Notes: generated by a model from the sequence alone, not told the origin. Shown: positions 16,999 to 28,491, counted from the first letter of the stretch. The stretch: DNA of 63,126 nucleotides from Bacteroidia bacterium (GCA_009929715.1 RZZX01000005.1:1-63126), one strand, 5' to 3'. Translations and numbers: made by a program.

Positions 16999-19900
16999 AT
17001 GACGATAAGGTTAAACAAAGTTACAAGAGATTTAAATGTGGGAATCACGACGGTGGTTGAATTCTTGCAAAAGAAGGGATATACCGTTGAGGCAAACCCG
17101 AATACGAAAATTAGCGAGGAGCAATATGCTGTTCTCGTTAAAGAGTTTAGTACGGATAAAAATCTTAGACTTGAATCGGAACGCTTTATTCAGGAACGCC
17201 AGAATAAGGATCGCAACAAAGCATCGGTTTCTATCGACGGGTATGGAAAGGAAGTTGAAGCACCCAAAAGCAATGATGTGATTAAAACGGTGGTCCCTGA
17301 AGAGGTACGTCCAAAGTTTAAACCTGTCGGGAAAATCGATTTGGATAAATTGAATCATCGGAAGGCTGAAAAAGAGCCTGCCGCAATCATCAAAGAAGAA
17401 ACCGTTACGCCACAATCTGAGCACTTGGATCCTGCTACTGAAAAGGAACCTGCTACGATGGTGCGCCAGGAGAGTGTTGAAAAGCAGGAAACGACACCGG
17501 TTGTCGTTGAAGAGAAGATCGTCGTGATAGAGCAACCTAAGCAAGAGCCGGTTGTTGAACCTAAAATCGTTCACGAGGCTCATAATGAACAAGTAGTAGA
17601 GGTAGTGAAAATACAGAAAGAAGAGCAAACGAAAGAAGAGTCCACTCTTATGAATAAAGAGGAAAATGTGCCAATGAAATTGGAGGAAACATCTCAAACA
17701 GAGTCAAATACATCGAAAGATGGAGTGTATACTATTCGCAAACCGGAATTGGGTGCGAAAATTAATGTGATCGGCCAAATTGACTTGGCTGCCTTGAATC
17801 AATCGACTCGTCCTAAGAAAAAAACGAAAGAGGAAAAACGTCGGGAACGCGAAGAAAAAGATAAAGTTCGTCTGGATCAAAAGAAACAGATGAAAGAGGC
17901 TATTATCAAAGAGATCCGAAAGGATGATAATAAGGTAGTTAGACCGAATATCTCTAAAGATGCTGATGCGCAAAAGAAAAAACGGAACCGGATCAATAAA
18001 GAGAAGGTCGATGTGAATAATGTGGTGTCTAACTTCTCATCACCTAGACCTCATCAACCGGGACAGGCGCCTAGACCAAACCAAAACAATGCAAAGAAAA
18101 CGAATAAAGATCGTTTTAAGAAGCCGGTTTTGAAACAGGAGGTTAGTGAGGAGGATGTGGCTAAGCAAGTAAAAGAAACGCTTGCACGCCTGACTAGTAA
18201 AGGTAAAAATAAAACGTCGAAATACCGTAAGGAGAAACGCGAACAGGCTTCTAACCGGATGCAAGAACAGGAAAATCAAGATATGGCGGATAGCAGAATC
18301 TTGAAGTTGACTGAGTTCGTAACGGCTAATGAGCTGGCTAACATGATGGATATCACTGTTAACCAAGTTATCGCAACGTGTATGAGTATCGGTATGATGG
18401 TTTCTATCAACCAACGCTTGGATGCAGAAACGATCAATTTAGTGGCTGAGGAGTTTGGCTTTAAAACGGAATATGTCAGCGCAGAAGTGTCACAGGCAAT
18501 CGTCGAGGAGGAGGATGCTCCTGAAAATTTAGAGCACCGAGCTCCTATCGTTACGGTGATGGGACACGTAGACCACGGTAAAACTTCTTTGCTCGACTAT
18601 ATTCGTAAGGCGAATGTGATTGCTGGTGAGGCTGGTGGTATCACGCAGCATATCGGGGCTTACAACGTGAAGTTGGAGGATGGTAGAAGAATTACTTTCC
18701 TTGATACTCCTGGACATGAGGCTTTTACCGCTATGCGTGCTCGTGGTGCTAAAGTGACGGATATCGCTATTATTATTGTAGCTGCCGACGACAATGTGAT
18801 GCCGCAAACCAAAGAGGCGATTAATCACGCTGTGGCTGCTGGAGTACCGATCGTCTTTGCTATTAATAAGGTGGATAAACCGACTTCAAATCCTGAAAGA
18901 ATTAAAGAGGAATTGGCAGCGATGAACTTCTTGGTTGAGGACTGGGGAGGTAAGTATCAGTCGCAAGATATTTCTGCTAAGCAGGGATCGGGCGTGAAGG
19001 AGCTTATGGAAAAGGTGTTGCTCGAAGCTGAAATGCTTGAGTTGAAAGCGAACCCTAACCGAAATGCCAGTGGATCGGTGATTGAATCGTCTTTGGATAA
19101 AGGGCGTGGTTATGTGGCTACTATCTTGGTTTCTAACGGAACGCTTAAGATGGGGGATATCGTTTTGGCTGGTACGCATTATGGCCGTGTGAAGGCGATG
19201 TTTAATGAGCGTAACCAACGGGTGAAGGAGGCTGGTCCTTCGGAACCGGTATTGATCTTGGGCTTGAATGGAGCTCCAGCTGCTGGTGATACGTTCCATG
19301 TGGTGGAATCGGATCAGGAGGCGCGTGAAATTACTAATAAGCGTGAGCAGTTACAACGTGAACAGGGCTTGCGTACTCAGAAGATTTTAACGCTTGATGA
19401 ATTGGGACGCCGTATCGCTTTAGGTAACTTCCAAGAATTGAATATTATTGTGAAGGGCGACGTGGATGGATCGGTTGAGGCCTTGAGTGACTCGCTGATT
19501 AAATTGTCTACTGAACAGATCCAGGTGAATGTTATTCATAAAGGGGTGGGACAAATCTCTGAATCGGATGTCTCATTGGCTGCTGCTTCGGATGCTATTA
19601 TCGTTGGCTTCCAAGTGCGTCCTTCGGGATCTGCGAACAAACTAGCCGAACAAGATGGTGTGGATATTCGTAAATATTCTGTGATCTATGATGCTATCGA
19701 GGAGGTGAAAGCCGCTATGGAGGGTATGCTTGCTCCAGAATTGAAGGAACAAATTACTGCGACAATCGAGGTTCGTGAGGTGTATAACATTACTAAAGTG
19801 GGTATCGTTGCTGGTGCTGTGGTTAAAACAGGTAAGGCTAAACGAAGTGATAAGGCACGCTTGATTCGTGAGGGTATCGTTATTTATACTGGTAGCTTGA

Positions 19901-20043
19901 ATGCCTTGAAACGCTTTAAGGATGATGTGAAAGAGGTTGGCACAAACTTTGAATGTGGTATCAGTTTGGTAAACTGTAACGACATTAAAGTGGGCGACAT
20001 GATTGAAACGTTCGAAGAAATAGAAGTTAAACAGACATTGTAA
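16999..20043 (+). CDS. infB: Translation initiation factor IF-2
   Basis: GTPase that brings initiator tRNA to the 30S subunit. The 1014 residues comprise an N-terminal IF2-N motif (residues 1-55), a long, low-complexity Lys/Glu-rich linker (about 60-430), a second IF2-N module (about 435-490) and the G domain with G1 GHVDHGKT (522-529), DTPGHE and NKVD, followed by domains II-IV. The linker is rich in charged residues and varies among species. Third gene of the operon; 79 bp separates it from nusA. Confidence 0.97.
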   Translation: MTIRLNKVTRDLNVGITTVVEFLQKKGYTVEANPNTKISEEQYAVLVKEFSTDKNLRLESERFIQERQNKDRNKASVSIDGYGKEVEAPKSNDVIKTVVPEEVRPKFKPVGKIDLDKLNHRKAEKEPAAIIKEETVTPQSEHLDPATEKEPATMVRQESVEKQETTPVVVEEKIVVIEQPKQEPVVEPKIVHEAHNEQVVEVVKIQKEEQTKEESTLMNKEENVPMKLEETSQTESNTSKDGVYTIRKPELGAKINVIGQIDLAALNQSTRPKKKTKEEKRREREEKDKVRLDQKKQMKEAIIKEIRKDDNKVVRPNISKDADAQKKKRNRINKEKVDVNNVVSNFSSPRPHQPGQAPRPNQNNAKKTNKDRFKKPVLKQEVSEEDVAKQVKETLARLTSKGKNKTSKYRKEKREQASNRMQEQENQDMADSRILKLTEFVTANELANMMDITVNQVIATCMSIGMMVSINQRLDAETINLVAEEFGFKTEYVSAEVSQAIVEEEDAPENLEHRAPIVTVMGHVDHGKTSLLDYIRKANVIAGEAGGITQHIGAYNVKLEDGRRITFLDTPGHEAFTAMRARGAKVTDIAIIIVAADDNVMPQTKEAINHAVAAGVPIVFAINKVDKPTSNPERIKEELAAMNFLVEDWGGKYQSQDISAKQGSGVKELMEKVLLEAEMLELKANPNRNASGSVIESSLDKGRGYVATILVSNGTLKMGDIVLAGTHYGRVKAMFNERNQRVKEAGPSEPVLILGLNGAPAAGDTFHVVESDQEAREITNKREQLQREQGLRTQKILTLDELGRRIALGNFQELNIIVKGDVDGSVEALSDSLIKLSTEQIQVNVIHKGVGQISESDVSLAAASDAIIVGFQVRPSGSANKLAEQDGVDIRKYSVIYDAIEEVKAAMEGMLAPELKEQITATIEVREVYNITKVGIVAGAVVKTGKAKRSDKARLIREGIVIYTGSLNALKRFKDDVKEVGTNFECGISLVNCNDIKVGDMIETFEEIEVKQTL

Positions 20044-20076
20044 TTTCTGTTACAATGCCAGTGTGGCGCTTCGTGA

Positions 20077-20140
20077 AATGTGCCAATATGCCAATTGCCA
20101 TGCGGCATTATCGCGCAGTCAATTGGTGTATTGGCACATT
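20077..20140. repeat. Long inverted repeat between infB and cvpA
   Basis: Two 21-base arms (20077-20097 and 20120-20140) pair over their full length with two G-U pairs when transcribed; the loop is 22 bases. There is no T run after the right arm, so it is not a standard terminator. Arms contain the repeated words TGCCAATATGCC/CAATTG. Confidence 0.8.
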
Positions 20141-20157
20141 AACTTTATATAGGGGAT

Positions 20158-20688
20158 ATGACAACGATTGATGTTTTCATTGTAGGAATGATTGGAGCTG
20201 GTGCTGTGACGGGTTTCATGAAGGGATTTATCCGACAATTGGCTTCGCTTCTGGGGCTTGTTGTCGGTTTAATAGCTGCAAGGGCTTTGTATCTGGCATT
20301 GGCGGAAAAAATATGTCCGGCTATAACTGATTCGATGACGGTGGCTCAGGTTATCGCTTTTGTGATGATTTGGATTGCAGTGCCGCTACTCTTTTCTATC
20401 GTGGCTTCTGTCTTAACAAAAACGGTGGAAATGATCTCTTTGGGATGGCTTAATCGCTGTCTTGGTGCACTACTTGGTGCGCTCAAATTGACGCTTTTAC
20501 TTAGTTTGTTATTTATCGTACTCGATTCGATCGATGCGCATGGGGCGATGATTGGTCAAACAAAAAAGAGCGCTTCTTCGTTATATTATTCAGTGAAGAG
20601 TGTCTCAGGAATGTTTATGCCTGCCGTGAAACAAATGACTCAACAATATATATTGAACAATAATGACACAACAAGAAGAACCCAATAA
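20158..20688 (+). CDS. CvpA family membrane protein
   Basis: A 176-residue inner-membrane protein with four hydrophobic segments (about 3-22, 28-48, 65-88, 105-128) and the family hallmark [19 protein letters not shown] near the N-terminus. CvpA proteins are linked to colicin V secretion and envelope homeostasis in other bacteria, but the molecular role is not settled. Its 3' end overlaps sufB by 26 bp, pointing to translational coupling with the Fe-S assembly genes. Confidence 0.85.
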   Translation: MTTIDVFIVGMIGAGAVTGFMKGFIRQLASLLGLVVGLIAARALYLALAEKICPAITDSMTVAQVIAFVMIWIAVPLLFSIVASVLTKTVEMISLGWLNRCLGALLGALKLTLLLSLLFIVLDSIDAHGAMIGQTKKSASSLYYSVKSVSGMFMPAVKQMTQQYILNNNDTTRRTQ

Positions 20689-22120
20689 ATATGTAAAAGA
20701 GCTTACTCAAGAGAAGTATAAATATGGTTTTGTGACCGATGTGCATACGGAAGTGATTGAGAAGGGGCTTAATGAAGAGGTGGTGCGTCTGATTTCTCAG
20801 AAAAAAGGCGAACCGGAATGGTTGCTGGACTCTAGGCTGAAGGCGTATCGCCATTGGCTGACTTTGGAGATGCCGACTTGGGCGCATCTTCGTATTCCGG
20901 AGATCGATTATCAGGCGATCTCTTATTATGCTGATCCAACGAAGAAGAAGGAGGGACCTCAGAGTTTGGACGAGGTCGACCCTGAATTGCTTAAAACGTT
21001 TAATAAACTGGGTATTCCATTGGAAGAACAGATGGCGTTGAGTGGCATTGCTGTCGATGCTGTGATGGATTCGGTGTCGGTGAAAACCACTTTTAAAGAG
21101 ACGTTGATGGAGAAAGGGATTATCTTTTGCTCTTTTAGCGAAGCGGTAAGGGAGCATCCTGACTTGGTTAAGAAGTACATGGGCTCGGTGGTGGGCTATC
21201 GGGATAATTTCTTTGCAGCTTTGAACTCGGCAGTCTTTTCTGATGGTTCTTTTGTTTATATTCCTAAAGGGGTGCGTTGCCCGATGGAGTTGTCGACTTA
21301 TTTCCGTATTAATACTCAAAACATTGGTCAGTTTGAGCGGACGTTGATTGTGGCCGATGATGATTCTTATGTCTCTTATCTTGAGGGATGTACGGCTCCT
21401 ATGCGCGATGAGAATCAGTTGCATGCTGCTATCGTTGAGATCATTGTACATGATCGGGCGGAGGTGAAGTACAGCACGGTGCAGAATTGGTACCCTGGTG
21501 ACGCGGAAGGCCGAGGTGGGGTTTATAATTTTGTGACTAAGCGCGGTAGGTGTAAAGGGGAGGGAAGTAAACTCTCTTGGACGCAGGTGGAGACTGGATC
21601 GGCTGTTACGTGGAAGTATCCATCGTGTATCTTGAGTGGTGATAATTCTACGGCTGAGTTTTATTCTGTTGCCGTTACGAATAATTATCAACAAGCAGAT
21701 ACTGGCACGAAGATGATTCATTTGGGAAAGAATACCAAAAGTACCATTGTGAGCAAGGGAATATCAGCCGGAAAGAGTGAAAACTCTTATCGCGGATTGG
21801 TTCGTGTTTCTGAACGTGCCGATAATGCACGTAATTATAGCCAATGTGACTCTTTGTTGCTTGGCGACAAATGTGGGGCGCATACGTTCCCTTATATGGA
21901 TATCCATAACGAAACGGCAGTGGTCGAGCATGAAGCTACAACGAGCAAAATTAGTGAGGATCAGATTTTCTATTGTAATCAGCGGGGTATATCGACCGAA
22001 GATGCCATTGGCTTGATCGTGAATGGTTATGCGAAGGAGGTGCTAAATAAGTTGCCGATGGAGTTTGCTGTGGAAGCCCAAAAATTACTCTCTATCTCTT
22101 TGGAGGGTAGTGTTGGCTGA
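20663..22120 (+). CDS. sufB: Fe-S cluster assembly scaffold SufB
   Basis: Core of the SufBCD complex that assembles Fe-S clusters in the cytoplasm. The 485-residue protein has the family's beta-helix core with [21 protein letters not shown], the [16 protein letters not shown] stretch and the C-terminal [16 protein letters not shown] block. The start at 20663 lies inside cvpA; no better in-frame ATG follows within the expected N-terminus. First of sufB-sufC-sufD-sufS, all tightly spaced on the same strand. Confidence 0.97.
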   Translation: MTQQEEPNKYVKELTQEKYKYGFVTDVHTEVIEKGLNEEVVRLISQKKGEPEWLLDSRLKAYRHWLTLEMPTWAHLRIPEIDYQAISYYADPTKKKEGPQSLDEVDPELLKTFNKLGIPLEEQMALSGIAVDAVMDSVSVKTTFKETLMEKGIIFCSFSEAVREHPDLVKKYMGSVVGYRDNFFAALNSAVFSDGSFVYIPKGVRCPMELSTYFRINTQNIGQFERTLIVADDDSYVSYLEGCTAPMRDENQLHAAIVEIIVHDRAEVKYSTVQNWYPGDAEGRGGVYNFVTKRGRCKGEGSKLSWTQVETGSAVTWKYPSCILSGDNSTAEFYSVAVTNNYQQADTGTKMIHLGKNTKSTIVSKGISAGKSENSYRGLVRVSERADNARNYSQCDSLLLGDKCGAHTFPYMDIHNETAVVEHEATTSKISEDQIFYCNQRGISTEDAIGLIVNGYAKEVLNKLPMEFAVEAQKLLSISLEGSVG

Positions 22121-22171
22121 TTTTAAGGTTTTGATGAAGTGAACGTGTAAATGATTAAATTATAAGATATC

Positions 22172-22924
22172 ATGTTAGAGATTAAAGATTTGTGTGCCAG
22201 TATTAATGGCAAAGAAATATTGAAAGGCATTAACTTGACTGTAAAACCGGGCGAGGTACATGCTATCATGGGGCCTAATGGCTCTGGAAAAAGTACACTT
22301 TCGTCGGTGCTTGTGGGCAATCCGGCTTTTGAGGTGACTAAGGGGAGTGTCTCTTTTTATGGAAAGAATCTGTTGGATATGCCTGCCGAAGACCGTAGTC
22401 ACGAGGGGGTTTTCCTTAGTTTCCAATATCCGGTAGAGATCCCGGGTGTAAGCATGGTTAATTTTATGCGGGCGGCTGTGAATGAGCAACGAAAATATAG
22501 GGGATTGCCAGCACTTACTGCGAGTGAGTTCTTGAAGCTGATGCGTGAAAAGCGGGCTGTTGTGGAATTGGATAATAAACTGGCTAACCGTTCTGTAAAC
22601 GAAGGGTTCTCTGGAGGTGAGAAGAAACGGAATGAGATTTTTCAAATGGCCATGTTGGAACCGCGTTTGAGCATTTTGGATGAGACCGATTCGGGCTTGG
22701 ATATTGATGCTTTGCGTATCGTGGCCGAGGGGGTGAATAAGCTTAAAACATCGGAGACGAGTACTATTGTGATTACACACTATCAGCGCTTGCTGGATTA
22801 TATTAAACCTGATATTGTGCATGTGCTTTATAAGGGACGTATCGTAAAAACGGCTGGTCCGGAATTGGCTCTTGAACTTGAAGAAAAAGGGTACGATTGG
22901 ATCAAGAAAGAATTAGGAGAATAA
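22172..22924 (+). CDS. sufC: Fe-S assembly ATPase SufC
   Basis: ABC-type ATPase subunit that drives conformational change in SufBCD. Walker [10 protein letters not shown], signature [11 protein letters not shown], Walker [12 protein letters not shown] and the H-loop VITHYQR are all present; the E after the Walker B aspartate is kept. 250 residues, normal length. Located 51 bp after sufB, 2 bp before sufD. Confidence 0.97.
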   Translation: MLEIKDLCASINGKEILKGINLTVKPGEVHAIMGPNGSGKSTLSSVLVGNPAFEVTKGSVSFYGKNLLDMPAEDRSHEGVFLSFQYPVEIPGVSMVNFMRAAVNEQRKYRGLPALTASEFLKLMREKRAVVELDNKLANRSVNEGFSGGEKKRNEIFQMAMLEPRLSILDETDSGLDIDALRIVAEGVNKLKTSETSTIVITHYQRLLDYIKPDIVHVLYKGRIVKTAGPELALELEEKGYDWIKKELGE

Positions 22925-22926
22925 TC

Positions 22927-24273
22927 ATGGCGGTCGAACAACAATATATAGAACTGTTTTCTCAGACAGAAGCGATGATCTGCAAGCACAGTGCATCGGC
23001 GCTTAATGCGCCTCGTGCTCGGGCTTTTGCCGATTTTGAGCGGTTGGGCTTTCCTAACCGTAAGCTGGAGGATTATAAGTATACGGATGTAGCCAACTAT
23101 TTTGAACCTGATTATGGATTAAACTTGAATCGGTTGGATATCCCTGTGAATCCTTATGAGGTCTTTAAGTGTGATGTGCCTAATATGAGTACATCGCTCT
23201 ATTTCGTGGTGAATGATACGTTTTACAATAAGGCTTTGCCTAGCGCGAATTTGCCAGAGGGGGTGATTGTTGGGAGTTTGAAGGAGGTGGCTGAGCAGCA
23301 TCCGGAGCTTATTAAAAAGTATTATGCCCAATTGGCGCCGACCGATAAGGATGCGGTGACTGCGTTTAATACCATGTTTGCTCAAGATGGGTTCTTCTGT
23401 TATGTCCCTAAAAATACGGTGGTCGATAAGCCGATCCAGTTGGTTAATGTCTTGCGTGCAGATGTCGACTTTATGGTGAATAGACGTGTCTTAGTGGTCC
23501 TTGAAGAGGGGGCTCAGGTGCGTCTGTTGGTTTGTGATCATGCGATGGATCAGGTGAACTTCTTGGCCACTCAGGTGGTTGAGGTTTTTGCTGGTGAACG
23601 GACTGTTTTCGATTGGTATGAGCTTGAGGAGACGCATACGAAAACCGTGCGGATGAGCAACTTGTATGTTAAGCAGGAGGCTCATAGTCGGGTGTCGCTT
23701 AATGGTATGACATTGCATAATGGTACTACACGTAACATGACTCAGGTCTTGCTGGCTGGTGAGCATGCGGAAATCGATTTATCGGGTATGGCTATTATTG
23801 ATAAAAACCAACATGTCGATAACCACACGTTGATTGATCATGCTGTGCCTAATGGGGTTAGTCATGAATTGTTTAAATATGTTTTGGATGATCAAGCGGT
23901 GGGGGCTTTCTCTGGATTAGTGTTGGTGCGTCCTGATGCTCAGCATACCACTGCACAGCAGACAAACAGAAATTTGTGTGTCACTCGAGAGGCTCGGATG
24001 TATACTAAACCGCAGTTGGAAATTTATGCCGATGATGTGAAATGTTCGCATGGAGCAACTGTTGGCCAGCTCGATGAGAATGCTCTTTTCTACATGCGGG
24101 CGCGTGGCATCTCTGAGAAAGAGGCTCGTTTATTGCTGATGTTTGCTTTTGTGAATGAGGTGGTAGACAAAGTGCAAATAGAAGCCTTAAGGAATCGCTT
24201 GCATCTTCTTGTTGAAAAGCGATTCCGTGGTGAATTAAATAAGTGCCGCGGCTGTGCCATTTGTAAATCCTAA
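22927..24273 (+). CDS. sufD: Fe-S cluster assembly protein SufD
   Basis: Partner of SufB and SufC; helps iron entry and scaffold formation. The family's beta-helix region runs through the middle (SLNGMTLHNGTTRNMTQVLLAGEHAEIDLSG is split over two turns), and the C-terminal block KCSHGATVGQLDENALFYMRARG is well kept. The start at 22927 (MAVEQQYI), 2 bp after sufC, is chosen over 22897, which would overlap sufC. The last residues CRGCAICKS give a small CxxCxxC tail, which could bind a metal; whether that matters is unknown. Confidence 0.95.
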   Translation: MAVEQQYIELFSQTEAMICKHSASALNAPRARAFADFERLGFPNRKLEDYKYTDVANYFEPDYGLNLNRLDIPVNPYEVFKCDVPNMSTSLYFVVNDTFYNKALPSANLPEGVIVGSLKEVAEQHPELIKKYYAQLAPTDKDAVTAFNTMFAQDGFFCYVPKNTVVDKPIQLVNVLRADVDFMVNRRVLVVLEEGAQVRLLVCDHAMDQVNFLATQVVEVFAGERTVFDWYELEETHTKTVRMSNLYVKQEAHSRVSLNGMTLHNGTTRNMTQVLLAGEHAEIDLSGMAIIDKNQHVDNHTLIDHAVPNGVSHELFKYVLDDQAVGAFSGLVLVRPDAQHTTAQQTNRNLCVTREARMYTKPQLEIYADDVKCSHGATVGQLDENALFYMRARGISEKEARLLLMFAFVNEVVDKVQIEALRNRLHLLVEKRFRGELNKCRGCAICKS

Positions 24274-24297
24274 AAGAAACCGGGAGAAATATAATAG

Positions 24298-25521
24298 ATG
24301 AATAAGGCGATGAATATTCAAACAATACGTGAAGATTTTCCTATTTTAAGTCGGACGGTGTACGATAAGCCATTGGTTTATTTCGACAATGGTGCGACAA
24401 CTCAGAAGCCTCGTTTGGTGGTTGAAGCACTGGTGGATCAATACTATTCGGTGAATGCGAATGTGCATCGTGGGGTGCATTATTTATCGCAGCAGGCCAC
24501 CGAACTGCACGAGGGTGCCCGTGAAACTGTTCGGGAGTTTATTCATGCGCGGAGTACAAATGAAATTGTCTTTACGCGCGGAACAACCGAAAGTATCAAC
24601 TTGGTTGTCTCTTCTTTTGGTGATGCTTTTATGGAGGCGGGTGATGAGGTTATCATCTCTGTCATGGAGCATCATAGTAACATTGTTCCTTGGCAGTTAT
24701 TAGCAGCTCGCAAAGGCATTACCATTAAGGTTGTTCCCATGAATGATCAAGGTGAGCTTTTGTTAGATGAATATGAGGCACTCTTTAGTGAACGGACTAA
24801 GATAGTTAGCTTAACTCAAGTCTCTAATGTTTTGGGTACGGTTAATCCTGCTAAAGAGATGATTGCTGTGGCGCATGCGCATGGGGTGCCGTTTCTGCTA
24901 GATGCGGCTCAGTCGGTGCCGCATATGGCAGTCGATGTGCAGGACTTAGACGTTGACTTTTTAGCTTTTTCTGCCCATAAAATGTACGGACCTACTGGGG
25001 TAGGGGTGCTTTATGGTAAGGAGGAGTGGCTCGATCGGTTGCCTCCTTATCAGGCAGGGGGGGAGATGATACAACACGTCTCGTTTGAAAAGACTACCTT
25101 CAATGAGCTCCCTTTTAAGTTTGAAGCGGGGACGCCCGACTATGTTGGAACAACAGGGCTCGCTAAGGCGATAGATTATATGAATGCACTCGGGTTAGAC
25201 CAGATTGCAGCGCATGAGCACGATTTATTAGTTTATGCTACGGAGCGTTTGAAAGGCATTCCTGATCTGCGTATTTTAGGTGAAGCGGCCGAAAAAGGGG
25301 CTGTGATCTCTTTTTTAGTTGGCCATATTCACCCGTTTGATATGGGAACCCTGCTCGATCGGCTAGGCATTGCTGTGCGTACTGGGCATCATTGTGCTCA
25401 GCCGTTGATGCAACGGTTGGGTGTAGAAGGAACGGTTCGCGCCTCTTTTGGGTTATATAACACGAAAGAAGAGATTGATCTTTTGGTCAATGCGATAGAA
25501 CGGGTGCGCCAAATGTTTTAA
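24298..25521 (+). CDS. sufS: Cysteine desulfurase SufS
   Basis: PLP enzyme that takes sulfur from cysteine and supplies SufBCD with persulfide. The PLP lysine is in AFSAHKMYGP (K228) and the catalytic cysteine in TGHHCAQP (C366), within the group II (SufS/CsdA) sequence pattern. 407 residues. Start at 24298 or the nearby in-frame ATG at 24310. No SufE or SufU gene is seen in this window. A terminator follows at 25545, closing the cvpA-suf operon. Confidence 0.96.
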   Translation: MNKAMNIQTIREDFPILSRTVYDKPLVYFDNGATTQKPRLVVEALVDQYYSVNANVHRGVHYLSQQATELHEGARETVREFIHARSTNEIVFTRGTTESINLVVSSFGDAFMEAGDEVIISVMEHHSNIVPWQLLAARKGITIKVVPMNDQGELLLDEYEALFSERTKIVSLTQVSNVLGTVNPAKEMIAVAHAHGVPFLLDAAQSVPHMAVDVQDLDVDFLAFSAHKMYGPTGVGVLYGKEEWLDRLPPYQAGGEMIQHVSFEKTTFNELPFKFEAGTPDYVGTTGLAKAIDYMNALGLDQIAAHEHDLLVYATERLKGIPDLRILGEAAEKGAVISFLVGHIHPFDMGTLLDRLGIAVRTGHHCAQPLMQRLGVEGTVRASFGLYNTKEEIDLLVNAIERVRQMF

Positions 25522-25544
25522 AATGAATAAAAATCTTCGTTCTG

Positions 25545-25577
25545 AAAGTCGTCATTCTTTAGTTTGGCGACTTTTTT
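25545..25577 (+). terminator. Terminator of the suf operon
   Basis: AAAGTCG...CGACTTT stem with a 16-base loop, then TTTTAT. Confidence 0.7.
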
Positions 25578-25646
25578 ATTATTTTAATGGTTGCATTGCA
25601 ACTTTTCCTACCCTTTGAGCGTCTATTATGATAGGTTATATTAAAA

Positions 25647-25973
25647 ATGAAAGCTATGTTAGTAACAACTACCCCTATTATTGAAGGAAAAACAATCATT
25701 ACGTATTATGGAATCGTATCGGGTGAGACCATCATTGGTGCGAATGTCTTTCGGGATCTTTTCGCTAGTATCCGCGATATTGTTGGCGGTCGTTCTGGAG
25801 CTTATGAGGAGGTGCTTCGCAAAGCTAAAGAGACAGCTTTGCTAGAGATGCAACAACAGGCGGCGGCTTTAGGAGCTAATGCCGTTATCGGGGTCGATTT
25901 AGACTATGAAACTGTGGGCGGTAGCGGGAGCATGTTAATGGTAACAGCGACTGGAACTGCTGTAAGAATTTAA
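25647..25973 (+). CDS. YbjQ/UPF0145 family protein
   Basis: A 108-residue cytoplasmic protein with the YbjQ hallmark stretches: [21 protein letters not shown], the [19 protein letters not shown] helix and [18 protein letters not shown]. Family members form pentamers of heavy-metal-binding-domain-like fold; their role is not known. The start is ATG 25647, with ATG at 25656 (MLVTTTP) also plausible. Flanked by terminators on both sides, so transcribed alone. Confidence 0.85.
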   Translation: MKAMLVTTTPIIEGKTIITYYGIVSGETIIGANVFRDLFASIRDIVGGRSGAYEEVLRKAKETALLEMQQQAAALGANAVIGVDLDYETVGGSGSMLMVTATGTAVRI

Positions 25974-25992
25974 GATTAATTGATTATTTATA

Positions 25993-26050
25993 AATCTCCT
26001 TTTGTAGCGCTATAAACTAGCAAAATACTACAAAAGGGGATTTTTTTTGT
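25993..26050 (+). terminator. Strong terminator after the YbjQ-family gene
   Basis: A 15-bp stem (AATCTCCTTTTGTAG against CTACAAAAGGGGATT, one G-U pair), 20-base loop and a run of eight T. Confidence 0.85.
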
Positions 26051-26101
26051 CGTAAATACATCAATTTGTCATTCGGGGGAGGTTATATTCATGCGTTTTT
26101 T

Positions 26102-26133
26102 TTTGCTAGTGTTAATCAGAATCTTTATATTTG
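26102..26133 (+). promoter_or_regulatory. Consensus promoter of hppA
   Basis: TTTG at 26102-26105, 20 bp spacer, TATATTTG at 26126-26133, then the ATG at 26159. It lies inside the longer in-frame reading that starts at 26066 and so argues for the later start. Confidence 0.75.
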
Positions 26134-26158
26134 GTGCATAACCTTAAAACATACATTT

Positions 26159-28363
26159 ATGATTGACACCTTATTTGGGCTTATACCGGTAGCGTCGGTC
26201 TTAGCGCTTTGCTTTGCTTATTATTTTCATAGGCAGATGATGAAAGAGAGTGAGGGAACGCCTCAGATGATTAAAATAGCCGCAGCTGTTCGTCGAGGGG
26301 CTATGTCGTATTTAAAACAACAGTATAAGATTGTTGGTTTTGTTTTTTTAGGCTTGGTACTCTTGTTTTCGATCATGGCTTATGGTTTTCAAGTGCAAAA
26401 TGGTTGGGTGCCGATTGCTTTTCTTACGGGTGGATTCTTTTCTGGACTTTCGGGTTTTTTAGGAATGAAAACAGCCACTTATGCTTCGGCTCGTACAGCG
26501 AATGCGGCGAGACAGTCACTGAATGCAGGATTAAGAATCGCTTTTCGGAGTGGAGCAGTGATGGGGCTGGTAGTGGTCGGGCTAGGCCTTTTGGATATTT
26601 CATTTTGGTATATTTTGTTGAATGAGGTGATTCCGACCGATGTCTTGACACCGACTCATAAGTTGTGTCTCATAACGACTACCATGTTGACTTTTGGTAT
26701 GGGGGCCTCTACACAAGCTCTTTTTGCACGTGTAGGTGGGGGCATTTATACGAAAGCTGCTGATGTTGGCGCCGATTTAGTTGGCAAAGTAGAGGCTGGT
26801 ATCCCAGAAGATGATCCGCGCAACCCGGCAACGATTGCCGATAATGTGGGTGATAATGTGGGTGATGTGGCTGGTATGGGAGCTGACTTATATGAGTCTT
26901 ATTGTGGCTCCATTTTGGCAACTGCTGCACTTGGAGCAGCAGCTTATATTCATTCTGCCGATACCGTTATGCAATATAAAGCCGTGGTAGCACCGATGTT
27001 GATTGCTGCCGTTGGAATCGTTCTTTCAATTATTGGAATTTTTTCTGTGCGGACAAAAGAGAATGCAACAATGAAAGAGTTGTTGGGCGCTTTGGCTTGG
27101 GGCACCAATTTAAGCTCTGCACTGATTATAGTGGCAACTTATGTGATGCTTTGGTTTTTAGGACTTGAGAATTGGGTGTGGATTGCTTCGGCGGTTGTCG
27201 TGGGACTTCTGGTTGGCATTGTTATCGGACGTTCAACAGAATATTACACTTCGCAATCTTATCGACCTACCCAACGGTTGAGTGCGAGTGGGCAGACAGG
27301 ACCGGCAACCGTTATTATTTCCGGTATTGGACTAGGTATGTTGTCGACCGCCATTCCCGTATTTGCTGTTGTGGTCGGTATTGTTGCCTCTTATCTATTG
27401 GCTTCTGCAGGCGATTTTTCTAATATTGGCATGGGGCTTTATGGGATTGGTATTGCTGCTGTAGGAATGCTTTCAACGTTAGGTATTACTTTGGCTACAG
27501 ACGCCTATGGTCCAATTGCTGATAATGCAGGAGGAAATGCCGAAATGTCTGGTTTAGGTGCTGAAGTGCGTAAGCGGACAGATGCGCTTGATTCTTTAGG
27601 AAATACAACGGCGGCAACAGGAAAGGGGTTTGCCATTGGATCGGCAGCGCTGACTGGTTTGGCGCTTCTAGCGTCGTATGTGGAAGAGATACGAATAGGA
27701 TTAACGCGTGTAGGGATGATGGATCTAGTTTATCCTGATGGACATACTATTGGGGTGGATAAAGCTACTTTTTTGGACTTTATGACCTACTATGAAGTTC
27801 ACTTGATGAATCCGAAAGTGCTTGGAGGTATGTTTATCGGTTCGATGATGGCCTTCTTATTTTGTGGCTTAACAATGAATGCTGTGGGGCGTGCTGCAGG
27901 ACACATGGTCGATGAGGTGCGTCGGCAATTTCGTGAAATTAAAGGGATTTTGGAAGGTAAGGTAGAGCCTGATTACGAAAGGTGTGTAGAAATCTCAACG
28001 AAGGGGGCCCAACGGGAGATGATTCTTCCCTCATTAATCGCTATTGCTGCTCCCATATTGATTGGTCTTATTTTGGGGGTTCCAGGTGTTTTGGGGTTAT
28101 TAATAGGGGGATTGAGTAGTGGCTTCGTTTTGGCTATCTTTATGGCTAATGCAGGTGGTGCATGGGACAATGCTAAAAAATATGTGGAAGAAGGCAACTT
28201 TGGTGGGAAAGGGAGTGAAGTCCATAAAGCGACTGTGGTAGGTGATACGGTAGGAGATCCATTTAAAGATACTTCTGGTCCGAGTTTGAATATATTGATT
28301 AAGCTGATGAGCATGGTTGCCATTGTTATGGCTGGCTTAACCGTTGTCTGGAGTTTATTTTAA
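26159..28363 (+). CDS. hppA: Membrane-bound ion-pumping pyrophosphatase
   Basis: Couples pyrophosphate hydrolysis to pumping of H+ and/or Na+ across the inner membrane. The 734 residues contain about 16 hydrophobic segments. The catalytic metal-pyrophosphate motif is [13 protein letters not shown] followed by [19 protein letters not shown], and the second and third acidic clusters are [14 protein letters not shown] and [16 protein letters not shown]. The [10 protein letters not shown] stretch has alanine where K+-independent enzymes have lysine, which places it in the K+-dependent class (known family rule); H+ versus Na+ selectivity cannot be called with confidence. Start 26159 (MIDTLFGL) is preferred because the promoter lies just before it. 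Confidence 0.95.
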   Translation: MIDTLFGLIPVASVLALCFAYYFHRQMMKESEGTPQMIKIAAAVRRGAMSYLKQQYKIVGFVFLGLVLLFSIMAYGFQVQNGWVPIAFLTGGFFSGLSGFLGMKTATYASARTANAARQSLNAGLRIAFRSGAVMGLVVVGLGLLDISFWYILLNEVIPTDVLTPTHKLCLITTTMLTFGMGASTQALFARVGGGIYTKAADVGADLVGKVEAGIPEDDPRNPATIADNVGDNVGDVAGMGADLYESYCGSILATAALGAAAYIHSADTVMQYKAVVAPMLIAAVGIVLSIIGIFSVRTKENATMKELLGALAWGTNLSSALIIVATYVMLWFLGLENWVWIASAVVVGLLVGIVIGRSTEYYTSQSYRPTQRLSASGQTGPATVIISGIGLGMLSTAIPVFAVVVGIVASYLLASAGDFSNIGMGLYGIGIAAVGMLSTLGITLATDAYGPIADNAGGNAEMSGLGAEVRKRTDALDSLGNTTAATGKGFAIGSAALTGLALLASYVEEIRIGLTRVGMMDLVYPDGHTIGVDKATFLDFMTYYEVHLMNPKVLGGMFIGSMMAFLFCGLTMNAVGRAAGHMVDEVRRQFREIKGILEGKVEPDYERCVEISTKGAQREMILPSLIAIAAPILIGLILGVPGVLGLLIGGLSSGFVLAIFMANAGGAWDNAKKYVEEGNFGGKGSEVHKATVVGDTVGDPFKDTSGPSLNILIKLMSMVAIVMAGLTVVWSLF

Positions 28364-28385
28364 TAAAGATATGGGTTTGTGAGTG

Positions 28386-28422
28386 CCGGTGGTTGGAAGT
28401 GATTCTGGCCGCCGGTTTTTTT
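28386..28422 (+). terminator. Terminator of hppA
   Basis: CCGGTGGTT and GGCCGCCGG pair over nine positions with three G-U pairs, followed by TTTTTTT. Confidence 0.75.
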
Positions 28423-28491
28423 CGCGCCATAGGGTGGAGTAAACCGAGAAAAATAAAAAGCTAGAAGCAGCTACCTATTTGGGTAAGATAA

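Noticed and set aside
17032..17697. Minus-strand reading frame opposite the infB linker
   Set aside because: Leu/Phe/Arg-rich complement of the Lys/Glu-rich infB linker; no gene features.
20615..21721. Long minus-strand reading frame (368 residues) opposite sufB
   Set aside because: Arg/His/Leu-rich composition with no recognisable domain, entirely antisense to a highly conserved gene; a coding shadow.
26066..26158. N-terminal extension of hppA from an upstream ATG
   Set aside because: The consensus promoter at 26102-26133 lies within it, and the family N-terminus starts at MIDTLFGL.
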